64,000 nt of DNA from Fulvia fulva. Taxonomy: Eukaryota > Ascomycota > Dothideomycetes > Mycosphaerellales > Mycosphaerellaceae. A program made the position numbers and the translations under genes. Shown piece by piece: positions 20,184 through 30,755 of the stretch. The DNA is taken from the NCBI RefSeq assembly GCF_020509005.1, contig NC_063019.1:2604001-2668000 (forward strand). The letters run 5' to 3'. The notes under the pieces are model-generated. The model saw nothing but the letters and a program-made list of their open reading frames with translations. It was not told the DNA's origin and ran no database searches. The stretch's first letter is position 1. Each line of letters opens with the position of its first letter.

Positions 20184-20654
20184 ATGACATACCAACCCCA
20201 ACTCCATTCCCGCCTACTAGCCTTACTAGCTGAGCTCCGCGATCAAATCTACGAACTCACCTTCTCCGACCGACCTGTCCGAGTAGGACACCGCTACTGG
20301 GACAAGACTCGATGGCGCCGGAACTCAGCCGGCGTCACACACCGCAACGCTGGCATCGTCCTCGCCTGCAAGCAGCTCTACTACGAGACTCTTATGCTGT
20401 ATTACAAGCATACCGAGTTCCTCGCTTGGAGCACGAGTTGTGTTAGAGAATGGGTGAGGTGCCTGCAACCTGAGTGCGTTCGGGCGATTAGGATGATCTT
20501 GCTGGAGGAAGCGATGTCAAGGGGGTGGGAGGATGCGGCGAAGCAGGGGTTGGTGCCGTTCTTGGGGGACAAGGCTGCTTATTTGCGGAGTGGGGTGCTG
20601 TGTGTGGAGATTCTAATGCCGCGGGGTGGTGGGAGGAGGGCTGTGAGGATTTGA
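20184..20654 (+). CDS. LPxELR..IY-motif (F-box-like) protein
   Basis: The ATG is at 20184 and the product is about 156 residues. The signature is altered to LLALLAELRDQIYELTF. The second block, AGIVLACKQLYYETLMLYYK, is canonical, and VREWVRCLQPECVRAIR corresponds to the WL-LP segment. It ends ILMPRGGGRRAVRI. As in its neighbours, the plus strand is C-rich in the first half and G-rich in the last 200 bases. A 5' untranslated region with CA-rich sequence precedes it. Second of four tandem paralogs; function unknown. Confidence 0.75.
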   Translation: MTYQPQLHSRLLALLAELRDQIYELTFSDRPVRVGHRYWDKTRWRRNSAGVTHRNAGIVLACKQLYYETLMLYYKHTEFLAWSTSCVREWVRCLQPECVRAIRMILLEEAMSRGWEDAAKQGLVPFLGDKAAYLRSGVLCVEILMPRGGGRRAVRI

Positions 20655-21157
20655 GGGGTGGTGGTGATGGTCGCGGAATCGAGCACGCTAGTGAGTCTGG
20701 ACTTGGAGAGATGGATGTGGGTGGTGAGCACAAGTAATATAAAGGGACGAGATCCTCGAAACGAGTACTTTACTCTCAGTACTCGGGTATTCTTAACTAT
20801 ATGCACTTTACGCACGACACAACTAACCATACGTATCGTCCTAATTGGAGGTGACGGACTACACAAGGGACCGAGCTCAGGGTCTTGATTGAGCCCCACC
20901 AGAGAGTCAGCTGGAGGCATAATGATCATCATGCATGTGAAAGTGAATCAGATGATGTGTGAACAATTGAAAGCTTGAGCACAAGCCACACATTCAGGAA
21001 CTTCGAGGTCAAAGAGCAGACTTGAGCCGGCTTCAACTTGTTCACGACACATCACACCGAAACCCGTCAACGGCCAAACCATCTCTCAGCATCCCTCGCA
21101 GAGCCTCGCCACCACCATCACCCTCGACCACCTCGACACCCCCCTCGCCTACCCACC
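20655..21157. other. Intergenic
   Basis: No gene is seen. A C-rich stretch directly before 21158 is probably the 5' untranslated region of the next gene. Confidence 0.4.
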
Positions 21158-21604
21158 ATGCACCAAAAATCCCAACAACAATCCCGCCTCCTCAGCCTCC
21201 CCCGCGAACTCCGCAACCGCATCTACACCCTCACCTTCTGCTCCCACGTCGCCACAGTCTGTGAGCTCGGCGTAGTCCGCCATGGAGGCAGCATTATCGG
21301 AACCTGCCAACTGGCCCGAGCCGAGGCGACGCCGCTGTACTACAAGCACATTACCTTCCTGGTCCACGACTTCGGTGCGCTTCGGTACTGGCTGGGAGGA
21401 TTGGATGAGGGCCGTCGCAAGGCTGTGAGTGGGATTTTGTGGGTTGCTCCGAGGGTGTCGTATGGACCTATGCCGTCGGTGTTGAATTTGAGAGAGGAGT
21501 TAGAGGGGTGGGAATTGAGATTGGGGAAGGGTGTGTTGGAGAGTACGGAGTTGGGGATTTTGGGGGAGGGGTATAGGGCGGACGAAGAAGAGGGTGAGGC
21601 ATGA
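21158..21604 (+). CDS. LPxELR..IY-motif (F-box-like) protein, short
   Basis: The ATG at 21158 gives about 148 residues. The signature LLSLPRELRNRIYTLTF lies close to the N-terminus. GTCQLARAEATPLYYKHITF replaces the usual LACKQLY..LYY block, and LRYWLGGLDEGRRKAV follows. The C-terminus is Glu/Gly-rich. C-to-G strand composition switches around 21400. Third of four tandem paralogs. It is shorter than most family members but shows no lesion. Confidence 0.7.
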   Translation: MHQKSQQQSRLLSLPRELRNRIYTLTFCSHVATVCELGVVRHGGSIIGTCQLARAEATPLYYKHITFLVHDFGALRYWLGGLDEGRRKAVSGILWVAPRVSYGPMPSVLNLREELEGWELRLGKGVLESTELGILGEGYRADEEEGEA

Positions 21605-22380
21605 TGGCTTACATGCGGTCTTGGGTGCTACGTTTGGTAAGTTTCTACGCTACTTGTCTTGCTACAAGCTGACGGAAAGCACGTCAGGCGCGTTTGGCTA
21701 TGTGACGATGATTGGGCAAGGAAAAATTGAGAAGTCATCCCAAAGCAAGCGTACCATGGCTTCATCGGAACTCCGACGATGGAAACGAGCAAGCTGCGTA
21801 GTCTATGAAGAGTCTTGGCACAGCATTAAGATGACTTTGGCGTTGATGACGATATCCACAAGATTGCAATGCCTGGCTACAAACATTGAGCCTATCACAT
21901 GCTCGCGGCGTGCAATGCTTGGCGAAGTCTAGCAAAAGCCTAGAAGCTTTGAACTGTTTAGATCCTGATTCTGCATATCTCACCTACCACAGCTGCAAGT
22001 ACCGCAAGATTGACGCTTAACATCGTCGCAGGCGCGCAACTTATTAGAGATCAAGCAGGAATGATCACATATGTCTGAGTAGAAATGCATTGTTCGAGAA
22101 TACCTTTGCAGAGTCTGGACTGACGTTTCGCGCAAGGCTGCGAATACAGAGAGGGAGCAGTCCCAAATGCTTGCTTGGGGTTCAGGAGAAGGTGTTGTGT
22201 CGACTATCACATGCACGATTCCACGGCGGACGCTAGACAAGGATTGCGGCTGCAAGCGAAAAGCTTCGTACCACTCGAGACTCGAGCTCCGCGCTTGCTT
22301 CTTTCAACTTCCCTCTGAACATCACTCAACGATGTTGGAGCTTCAATATTGAGCACACTCATTGCCACTCTTCGCCGTCA
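21605..22380. other. Intergenic
   Basis: About 775 bases without a recognisable gene. Open frames present on both strands show no family motifs and differ in composition from the neighbouring genes. The last 60 bases look like a 5' untranslated region. Confidence 0.4.
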
Positions 22381-23045
22381 TGGCGCCAGCACAGAGCAAG
22401 CCGACGCTGCTCACAATTCCACGGGAACTGCGGGACATCATATACGGGTACATTCAGCGACCACTGTGCTACGTAGCAGTACATACTGACAGAGTTAGTT
22501 ACACCTTCACGCGTGTGGTCAGGCTCCGAAGTCCCGAGCTGCGCAAACAAATCAGAGAGCAATACGATACCCCCCTCGACAGGTCCAAATATCGAGATAC
22601 GAACGCCGGCATCCTGCTTGCCTGCAAACAACCCCACGATGAAGCTCTCAGCCTCTACTACAGCTGTAGTATCTTCCTCATCAACGATGCACGCCGGCTG
22701 CGTAGCTGGGCACTCCACACCAAGATCAAGTCCGAGCTGGTCCACCGCATCAAGACAATTCGTATCTGCCACCGCCGAGAGGGCTGGTGGCCATTCGTGG
22801 ACCGGCTGAATCGCGTGCGATCTCATCTGGAGGGACTGCACGCGATGTCCAACATGATAGAGACAGTGGCAGTCAAGATCTATTTTGGCGGTCGCCTATC
22901 GAGGTCTGACCAGAACGCAGAGGCGAACGAGGAGAGCTATAAGTACGACTCATCCGATGAACTCTGGGTGCCGGTCGGCCACGAGGCTATGAGCGCGTGG
23001 GAACAGTGCTGGGATACGGAGCTGGCCAGTTCGATCTACTATTAG
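22381..23045 (+). CDS. LPxELR..IY-motif (F-box-like) protein
   Basis: The ATG is at 22381 and the product is about 221 residues. The signature LLTIPRELRDIIYGYI is near residue 12, with AGILLACKQPHDEALSLYY near 80 (the usual QLY is QPH). WALHTKIKSELVHRIKTIRI replaces the WL-LP segment. The C-terminal part carries an Asp/Glu/Ser-rich stretch and a Trp-rich end. Composition is even along the gene, unlike its three upstream paralogs. Fourth and last of the tandem run. Function is unknown. Confidence 0.75.
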
Positions 23046-23353
23046 CCAACGTTCGAAGCTCGGTCAAAGGTGTTGGCTCACTATTACGAAGCAACAAATA
23101 GAGGGATCGCAGTTGGTGTGAAGAAGGAGGAACAAAAGTGCGAACAAACATTCTGCTCCCCTTACCAAAGATGGCTCTATTGTCCTTAGCTCACAATAGC
23201 TGTCATGTGCCTGCATGTCTCATTCACTTTCTGCTCACTTCTGCTTGTCTTGTCATGTGCTTCCCGGTCTTTTTGATGCTTCTTAGTCACGTCGACCATT
23301 TTCTCACCGACATCCAATAATTCTCGTCACGACATCTGAACAACATCATCACG
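23046..23353. other. Intergenic / promoter of the 23.35-kb gene
   Basis: About 310 bases without a gene. The pyrimidine-rich sequence from 23220 to 23350 is consistent with a fungal promoter and 5' untranslated region. Confidence 0.4.
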
Positions 23354-24061
23354 ATGGCGAACCACACAATCTTGATCTCAGTCGTCGATGCAACAGGCTG
23401 CGTGCTCCGCATCTATCAGATGGACTCGGAAGCCAGCATGAAGCAACTCATGAAACACTTCACGGAGTTCGCATGTCCGCTGTGCACCAACACAGCAAAC
23501 ATCACCTTCTGGCATGAGGATACCCAGGTACATTCCCACATCTCCAATTACATTACCGACAGCCAGCTGATACCACTTCCGCAGATCTCCGCCCTCCACA
23601 CCCCCTCCACCCTCGACCTCCCACCTTTCGCCAAGATCACGATCCGCCCCTCCATGCTCTGCGCCACCTCCACCACCCTCCGCGGCCACACTCTCCCAGT
23701 CCTCCACCACTTCAGCCCACCCCTCGTCCATCTCCACGGCGGCACCTTCACCCCCACTCCCCTCGGCGGCTCCGTCTTCCCCTTCGGCCCCGAAATCCAC
23801 GGCCAACGAGATCGCGAGGTGGGATGGGAGCGGCGTGAGGAGCTGCGGATGAAGATTCTGGATCTGAAGAAGCAGGAGAAAGATCTGATTAGGAAGATTG
23901 TGGTGGGGAGTGTGTACGAGAAGTATGCGTTGAATGCGGAGGTTGTGAGGGAGAATGTGGAGAGATTGGTCGAGGAGAGAGAGAGGGTTGGGGAGTGGTG
24001 TAGGGCGGTTGAAGAGGAGCTTGAGAGGGAGGGTAGGAGGGATTCGGTTTGGGTCTCTTAA
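23354..24061 (+). CDS. Unrecognised protein with C-terminal coiled coil
   Basis: The ATG at 23354 gives 235 residues. I do not recognise the family. The N-terminal half contains FACPLCTNTANITFWHED (a lone CxxC) and a Pro/Thr/Leu-rich segment. The C-terminal 80 residues are strongly charged with heptad-like spacing (RREELRMKILDLKKQEKDLI and beyond), probably a coiled coil. The coding strand flips from C 35, G 6 at 23701-23760 to C 1, G 33 at 23941-24000, so the charged C-terminus partly reflects a G/A-rich tract. No signal peptide or membrane segment is seen. Confidence 0.6.
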   Translation: MANHTILISVVDATGCVLRIYQMDSEASMKQLMKHFTEFACPLCTNTANITFWHEDTQVHSHISNYITDSQLIPLPQISALHTPSTLDLPPFAKITIRPSMLCATSTTLRGHTLPVLHHFSPPLVHLHGGTFTPTPLGGSVFPFGPEIHGQRDREVGWERREELRMKILDLKKQEKDLIRKIVVGSVYEKYALNAEVVRENVERLVEERERVGEWCRAVEEELEREGRRDSVWVS

Positions 24062-24595
24062 GGGGTGATTTGGGGTGGGGTTTCCTTGGTTGTGGTGGTG
24101 CAGATTTGATCATCTGAGCACGGAAGGGCATGAAGGGTACTGCGGTCAGCTACTAGATAGCACTGTTCCCTGACATCCTCGACCGTGGTATAGCAATGTG
24201 TGCATCAGATTGAGGCTGTTGTCGAGGTGTTCCTGGCTCGATCAGACCCTTGCTATACACCGTCTCGCCCGGTCCAAGCAGATGAGACTTAGCATATAGA
24301 TAACCGCAAGTAATCACGAGCCGTGATGAGTCCTGGAGATACTGGAGCTTTCTTTGGCGACGATGACTTGTTGAAAGCGAAGCTGGAAGGTGGTAAATAC
24401 GATTCTTGATATAAAATAATACAGGGATTCTCGGGGTTCTGCGGGGATCAATGCTCCGCTGCGGAGGATCGGCAATCTCTCCGAACAACGACAGCAGGGA
24501 TTCACGACATGTCTTTCTTTCTTGCTCATCCTCACTACAATGTGTATTCAGTATTCCAAGTCAGCATCCAGCCACGGTAGTCTGCACCCTCAACG
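24062..24595. other. Intergenic
   Basis: No supported gene or repeat between 24062 and 24595. Confidence 0.4.
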
Positions 24596-25812
24596 ATGGC
24601 CCTGATCATGATAGTCTCATGCTCAAGGCGGTACCTTCGCCACGCTCTCTTCTCACAGGAACACGCATTGAACGGTCTGCATTGATCTTCGACCGTAACT
24701 ATCACGCCAGTGGCCGTTGCAACCATCGCAACGACTCTGGAAGACCGTCGCCACCTGTGGAGGACACTCTTCCGAACAACTTCCGGCCCTTCCATCAAAA
24801 ACAGCCAATCGACCCGGGGACTTCCACAGTTATCCACACAAGGGATTGAACTGAAGCGACGCCTTGCATTGAACCACTGCGATCCTTACGCGGAGCTGTC
24901 TGAACTTCTACCGAAGCAAGAAGCCAGTGCAGAGACTATTCGCATATACCTTGAAGCCATCGAACACCGTGTCATGCGGGCTACGACCCGTGTGCAAGTA
25001 AAACGACGTCTGGGATGCTTGAAGCCTCGGCTCGCGAAACCTCTGCTTGAATACATATGGCAAGATGCATGCTTGTGGGAGCCCATTATTCAAAGCCTTC
25101 CAGCAGCGTCGATGCTCTGTGCACTGGCCGTCGATGAGGGATTGGGACCACTTCCAGTGGGCAAAGACCTCAGACGAGGTTCCTTCCGAGCTTCCGAAGC
25201 TAGCAGGTGTCAAGCATGGAGTGTGGCGAGGGGAACTGTTCAGAGCCATTCTGTCGGGATACTGCATACAATGTGATCGCAACAAGCTTGACGAACCCTT
25301 GAAAATCTTCTTCGAAACCGTTGAGTGGCAAGCCCGAATGGCGGCAGAAATGAACCTCAAGCTGGGATCTGCAGCCACCGACCGAGTCCTCAGTAGAGGA
25401 GTCAATGTGGCTGCTGGGTCATGATATGGGCCCCGCTTGGTTGAGTCTCTATCCGGCCGTCGTGTATCTCGGGGGCTACCTCACCAGTGGCCAGTTGTAC
25501 CGGACCGACCCATTGCTCTTCGAGAGACTTTTAAGATTCCGACAGCGTCAGTTCCGGAAGAAATCAGCCGACTTGGAATTGGCACGCTTGCCCCTTTAAC
25601 ACCCAACAGCACCCGAAACGACCCGTGCTATCAAGTACCTGGAGGGTCTAGGCGTGGAGGAGACAGCTCACACGGAGCCTAAGGCGAGACGAGCCATCCA
25701 GCGATTCGTGGCGAGACTGAACACCGTGGCCGCCGCACAAGGCGATCAAGAACTCGCCTTGTGGGCTGCTCAAAAGTATGAAGCTATGTTCCGATGCAAG
25801 ATCAAGGTCTAA
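24596..25812 (+). pseudogene. Decayed gene of unknown family, possibly mitochondrial
   Basis: Coherent protein segments follow one another in three frames. An Arg-rich start at ATG 24596 (ALIMIVSCSRRYLRHALF) resembles a mitochondrial presequence and meets a TGA at 24683. RRLALNHCDPYAELSELLPK continues in that frame to about 25130. WDHFQWAKTSDEVPSELPKL continues in a second frame to about 25410. LLFERLLRFRQRQFRKK continues in a third frame, interrupted by TAA at 25597-25599, then to TAA 25810. I read this as one gene of about 400 codons with two frameshifts and two stops. I do not recognise the family. Unannotated introns could explain part of it. Confidence 0.45.
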
Positions 25813-26985
25813 GACCGCTTCCAACTAATCGTGTGTGGCGCTACCTGATTGATTACCCGGCAGCAATACTATTGACCAACAGAATTTCTGTAAGAATTGC
25901 ATGGTTAGACTACCCGCGTACCTGCTAAGTGGCACAAAGATGCCCATCTATGCTAGCCGGCGAGCAGTAAGGGCAGCTTCTCATCGTGAACATACAGGCG
26001 GAGACTATTCATCGTTGCACTGCCATCAGCGTCGTTGGGGTCATGTCAAAAAGCGGAAGATGCGTTTCGCCTGCCCCATCGGCGACAAGAAGGCGCTGCA
26101 TGCTGCGTGGTTTAGGCGCGGAGGGCTCGCCTATGCACAGGGCCCAGTAGCACTGCCCGTACAACACAGCGGCACATGTGGTGCGCCGGCAGATCAACAC
26201 ATTTCCGTTCGTGGAGTCGCTTGTGTAACACGGGAGCTCCGAACTTGAGTCCTCGTTCTCATGCCCGCGCCAGATTCGGAGTCCCATGATAACACGCGCT
26301 CACCATACCGGACATGACTGCTTCCCGTGATCAGCGTATCGACAATGGAAATTCCTCGGAGAACACGTCCTGCAAGAAAGGACCTATATCTGCTTCCTCA
26401 GAAGCTGCAGCCGAGCAAATCAAAGCACTGTCTCGACTCACGGTAAAGGCCACGTATCGCAGGGACTTTGAGATCAACTGGCCTGGCCGGAGTCACTGTG
26501 TATCGGATCACCTGTATCGCATCAATGGTGTGCCGGTACCCTTGGCGGAGCACCTGGGAAGGCTGCAGCAGATGGCGAATCACAATCCTGATATCAATGT
26601 CGACGGCCGGCTTGTCTAAGAGCACATGTGTGCTGATTCCTCCGAGTCGCACTGGAGGTAAGGTAAGGACACCGAGATGTGTCGCAGCCCATTGTATTGT
26701 CCTCGCGGCCACGTTGCTACGACCGTCTTTGCGGTATACGTCAACATTACACCTTCCTTGCAACTCAAAACTCAGCAATAGCAATCTGGTCGTTGGGTCG
26801 TCCGTGCCGCCTCTTGTCTGCCTCTACCTTCTGCCCCTATCGTAGCAGTTCAAGTACTGGACAACAGATTAACTTGACTTGCCACCTGGTCCTGCTGCCC
26901 GTGGGTAGCAGCATCGACATTTATTATGCTGTCGTTCTCCAGAGGCGTGCTGCCGACTTCACGGCATCCTGCGCATAACAACGGC
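25813..26985. other. Gene-poor stretch with one weak ORF
   Basis: Apart from the small frame at 26314-26619, reported separately, I see no gene, repeat or RNA here. Short open frames overlap on both strands without family motifs. Confidence 0.4.
26314..26619 (+). CDS. Small hypothetical protein (weak)
   Basis: An ATG-started frame of 101 codons, polar at the N-terminus, with RRDFEINWPGRSHCVSDHLY in the middle. There is no family resemblance, signal peptide or intron. Codon composition resembles that of nearby genes, so it may be real or a relic. Kept at low confidence. Confidence 0.22.
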   Translation: MTASRDQRIDNGNSSENTSCKKGPISASSEAAAEQIKALSRLTVKATYRRDFEINWPGRSHCVSDHLYRINGVPVPLAEHLGRLQQMANHNPDINVDGRLV

Positions 26986-28481
26986 ATGGCATCATCACAA
27001 TCGTCGGAGAGTGGGAAAAGGTCGACATTATCACTGGCATCTAGCATTGCCAGCAGCATACGATCTGGAGCGCTAGCATTCTCAGACTGGATTCTGGATT
27101 GGACACCATTCGCCTCGTCATCACATATTTCGTGGCCTCAACAGCAATATTCTGCTTGGTCAACCAGGGAACGATCAAGGTCTTTTACATTTTCTACATG
27201 GCCACGAACTTCTACATTGCAGCGACATGTGTCATCGAATCATTCTTGGGCTTGACACCGGTGCGGGACGCGAGGAAGGCCGCAATGGCAGTGGAGGCCA
27301 CTGGCAAGTTTCCAAGCGATCTCAATGGCACTGCAGACAATCTCCCCATTATCGACTTGGTGATCGTAGCATATCTGCCCAACGAGCAAGAGATCATTCG
27401 AAACCAGGTGCTCTACGCATGCGAGGAACTACTCTACCCGAGAGAAAAGCTACGGATCAACCTCGTCTACAACACTCCTAAGGCGATAGAACCTCTCGAA
27501 AGCGAGCTTGTATTGCTGCCTGAGCAGTACAAGAATCTACGAGTGATCAAGGTTCCAGGCTCCAAGTCGAAGGCGGACAATCTCAACTACTTCTTTGGCC
27601 TGCAGTCCGATGCTGAGATCATTGGCATCTTTGACAGTGACCACTGCCCGCATCCTCACAATCCACGATGGGCAGCAGAGCGCTTTTTGGCCGATCAGGC
27701 CGTTGAAATTGTGCAAGGTCGCTGCATCGTGTACAACACGAACGAAAGATTCTATGCCAGAATGATCGCCGTCGAATTCGACAAGATTTACGCCATTTCC
27801 CACCCTGGCCGTAGCAGGATGTTCGGCTTTGGTCTTTTCTGCGGTAGCAATGGCTACTGGAAGGCACCATTACTTCGTGCGCACAAGATGCTCGGCGACA
27901 TGCTCACGGAAGACATCGACTCTGCACTCCGTGCTTATGGCCTTGGCAAGAAAGCAGTCCATGATATGAATGTCACGTCATTCGAAATGGCACCCAACAC
28001 ATTCAAGGCATTCTGGAAGTAACGGCTCCGCTGGGCTCAAGGGTGGACTCAGGCTTTATACAAGCACATGCCTCTTTTCTGGACGAGCCCACCGAACGGC
28101 AAGCGCGCCGTCGACAAGCGCTGCGGTATTCTTTCGTTGCTTACAATTCGTGAGATCAGCTACTACCTCGTCACCCAACATGCCTGTCTTCTCCTGAGCT
28201 TCGTCATTGTGGACTGGCCTCACAGCCCTGCCGAGCTCGGCCGACTTCTTTTCTTCAGATACCCCATGGCTCAGTGGTTCTTCTTCGCCACTATCGTCGC
28301 CTTGTTACACACGCTTTACTTCACCGAAAAGGTGCGGTCGGAGTTTACGAGCTTCAAGGACATGGTTAATTTCTGCATTATATACATTCCATACTTGGTG
28401 TTGATGGCCACCATGGGACTGTACGGACATGCGAGACAGATCATCAAGTACTCAAGCTGGAACCCTACTGTGAGAAAGTAG
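26986..28481 (+). pseudogene. GT2 processive glycosyltransferase, broken by frameshift and stop
   Basis: This is a family 2 glycosyltransferase related to hyaluronan and cellulose synthases. Its order is an N-terminal membrane segment (LVITYFVASTAIFCLV), LPIIDLVIVAYLPNEQEII, a DSD-containing acceptor motif (IIGIFDSDHCPHP), the catalytic LTEDIDSALRAYGLG, then RLRWAQGW and two or three C-terminal membrane helices. There are two lesions. TAA at 28020-28022 stands exactly where the Gln of the catalytic QxxRW motif belongs (FWK-stop-RLRW), one C-to-T change from CAA. The Ser-rich N-terminus from ATG 26986 is in a different frame from the rest, changing at about 27085-27099. Downstream of the stop the frame stays open to 28481. 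Fungal relatives act at the plasma membrane in hyphal-surface polysaccharide formation. This copy cannot make an active enzyme without readthrough. Confidence 0.8.
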
Positions 28482-29612
28482 AGGCAGCTCGACAGAGTTT
28501 TCTCGCAGTATTGATAGCGCTTAGCGAGATTTTGTAGCACAGGACATGATCACACAGATTATAGTTCATATTAGATATACATCGGATTGTTTCGACAGAA
28601 CAATTTGAGCTCAGGCACCTCGTCTTTGATCGAATCTATGTAGGATACACACATGTCTTGAAAGACAGAATCGTTCCTACCTTTGCCTCAAGCAGGGCTC
28701 ATGACGATTGCCTGTCAAGTCAGCCTCAAGCTCAACGATACACATCAACAGATCCTGAACCTCCACATCTTCACACACATGTCACCCACGAGGCGTTCTC
28801 AACCTTGGCATCCCAGTCCACGAGGCAGCGTCCGCTCGCAACTCTCCACGCCATCGGTATCGATGAATTTGTGATGAGAGCCAAGTCGGCATCCTGCCGA
28901 TCAGGAGGAAGATCTTGGCTAGAGTCGTCCAATGTCTCTGATGCGATCTGGATGGGGTGAGACAGTAGACTCAGATCCAGCGCGGTCAGATGACGTGAGT
29001 CTAATGTGAAGTTGGAGGATTGTGGCGATTGTGGCGGGATTTCGGTTTGCTTTATTGTCAGTCCAGGCGAGGCGACTCTCACGGGCCAGACCTGTCGTGA
29101 TGATGGCGTATGTGTAGATGTAGGCCTGATGAGACTAGGGGGAGAGGGGACGATCTCCTTTGTTTTTGTCTGTGTACTGTCCGGCCCCAAAGCATTGTTT
29201 TTGTGTGTCTGTGTAGAATGTCGCACGCAGTGTCAGGCATAGCTCAAAAATCAAGGTTATCATCGCTCGCAAACATGAGTTTCTTCCAACAAATGACCCC
29301 AAAAAGCAGTATTGAAAGCAACGCATGTGCAGTCTCGGCCAAAGTAGTCTTACGCCCTCTCGAAATGACAAACACGCACCAAGACCCCAAGCAGTTCCTC
29401 GCATCAACCTGAAAAGCATTCCATGCCCAGTCCCAGTGGAAGTACTCCTCGGCCATTTTCAAACTGCATTCTTGCAAATAGACTCAAAGCAATTCCCAAT
29501 AGTCGTCCACCATTCCTCGAGAGCAGACTTGCAGCCACACGCATAAGCATCGCACCCCTGAACACCCATAAGACCCATAAGATAAGCCAGTAAGAATCAT
29601 GATGTAAAACGC
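28482..29612. other. Intergenic, about 1.1 kb
   Basis: No gene is recognised. Several overlapping open frames of 60-150 codons lie on both strands between 28650 and 29480, none with a motif, signal peptide or matching splice sites. Confidence 0.4.
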
Positions 29613-30755
29613 TCATCGTGCTCCCCTTGGAGCCCTCTCTCGCCGCACAAAATTGGGCAGAAACTTGTGAGGCCAGTCGTTGAACATGGGCTCGTCTCCA
29701 CCAGCGTCAAGATTCGCCTGCCTCATATCTCGAATCCTCGCATCATACCTCTCAGCAGAGAACACGACGGTCGGCATCATACCTCCTGGCGCTCCAGAAT
29801 CCCAGACATGGATAGCGACAATGACGGACGGGTCGGTGATGTGCTTGTTCTCGTACATCAACCTCGACATCTGCTGTCCCAGCGGCGTGCCGAGCAGAAG
29901 CTGATGGCCGTAAGATCCGATCGGGAACGTGAAGCCGGGCTTTGGTGGCAATGGGACGTTCGAATTTCGGAGACGATTACCGGCGTAGCGGAAGAAGTAG
30001 ACGTCTTCGGGGGTGCCTTCGAGGGCTGGGAACATGGCTGTGCGAATGGGCTTGCAATGTTCGCGCATTTGGATTTTTCTAAACTCCATCCAGGTCAACT
30101 GGCTCCATTCGTAAATTCCGGGAGGGCGCTGGAGGAATTGGTCGTGTGTTGGTGGCAGCGGGTAGGGAGTGGTGTTGATGTCCTTGCCGTATGCCCTTGT
30201 GATGACTGCGACGGTCAGCAGTTGAACGGGGCTCTCGAGCAGCGCACACTTACCGATGGCTCGCTGATGCCTGTTGTAGAGACCATGGAAAGACCATCCC
30301 GCGGGAGGCTCCTGGGTTCCATCATACAAATACCGACGATTATGGTCCAGCTCTGCCCAGACCCATCCCGCTCGGTGCAACGAAACCGGCGGCGTGGGGT
30401 GCGTATCCATTTGTCGAAGACCTTGGACGCCGTCAAGCTTGTGAATTTCTTGCACGGGCGGAGGAAGCCGCTCGCCGGTTCTATCATTTCGGGACCAGCC
30501 AGAGGGAAGAACGTGGCGCATGGCAAGGTCACGCACATCGTTCATGTTGGGCAGCACGGGCATGATCATATAATTGATCCAACAGCCACCAACACTGTGC
30601 AGCTCGCCCATGCGATTCACGACTTCTTCGGGACCCATATCGTCTGGGTCCATGCGCCGCGCGATGCTTGTGGTGCCATTGAGTGGCACTGCCGCGCACC
30701 ATGCTGCAATGCTGGCCAGCAGTAGCAGCGACGCATTGAAGCGGCCCTGCTTCAT
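29613..30755 (-). CDS. Unrecognised secreted protein
   Basis: The ATG at 30755 opens with a clear signal peptide (KQGRFNASLLLLASIAAW, then CAAVP). The frame is 381 codons. A likely 48-bp intron (30206-30253, gtaagt..gcag) is a multiple of three, and removing it joins RHQRAI to VITRAYGKDINTT and gives about 364 residues. The mature protein has few Cys (two when spliced), several Pro-rich loops and aromatic-rich blocks such as GWSFHGLYNRHQRAI and SQLTWMEFRKIQMREHCKP. I cannot assign a family or enzyme class. A long frame on the opposite strand is a shadow. Secretion is supported by sequence; function is unknown. Confidence 0.65.
   Translation of the reverse strand: MKQGRFNASLLLLASIAAWCAAVPLNGTTSIARRMDPDDMGPEEVVNRMGELHSVGGCWINYMIMPVLPNMNDVRDLAMRHVLPSGWSRNDRTGERLPPPVQEIHKLDGVQGLRQMDTHPTPPVSLHRAGWVWAELDHNRRYLYDGTQEPPAGWSFHGLYNRHQRAIGKCALLESPVQLLTVAVITRAYGKDINTTPYPLPPTHDQFLQRPPGIYEWSQLTWMEFRKIQMREHCKPIRTAMFPALEGTPEDVYFFRYAGNRLRNSNVPLPPKPGFTFPIGSYGHQLLLGTPLGQQMSRLMYENKHITDPSVIVAIHVWDSGAPGGMMPTVVFSAERYDARIRDMRQANLDAGGDEPMFNDWPHKFLPNFVRRERAPRGAR

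Noticed and set aside
29667..30725. 352-codon open frame on the plus strand
   Set aside because: It is antisense to the secreted-protein gene, which has a signal peptide, splice sites and better composition. The plus frame has no motif.
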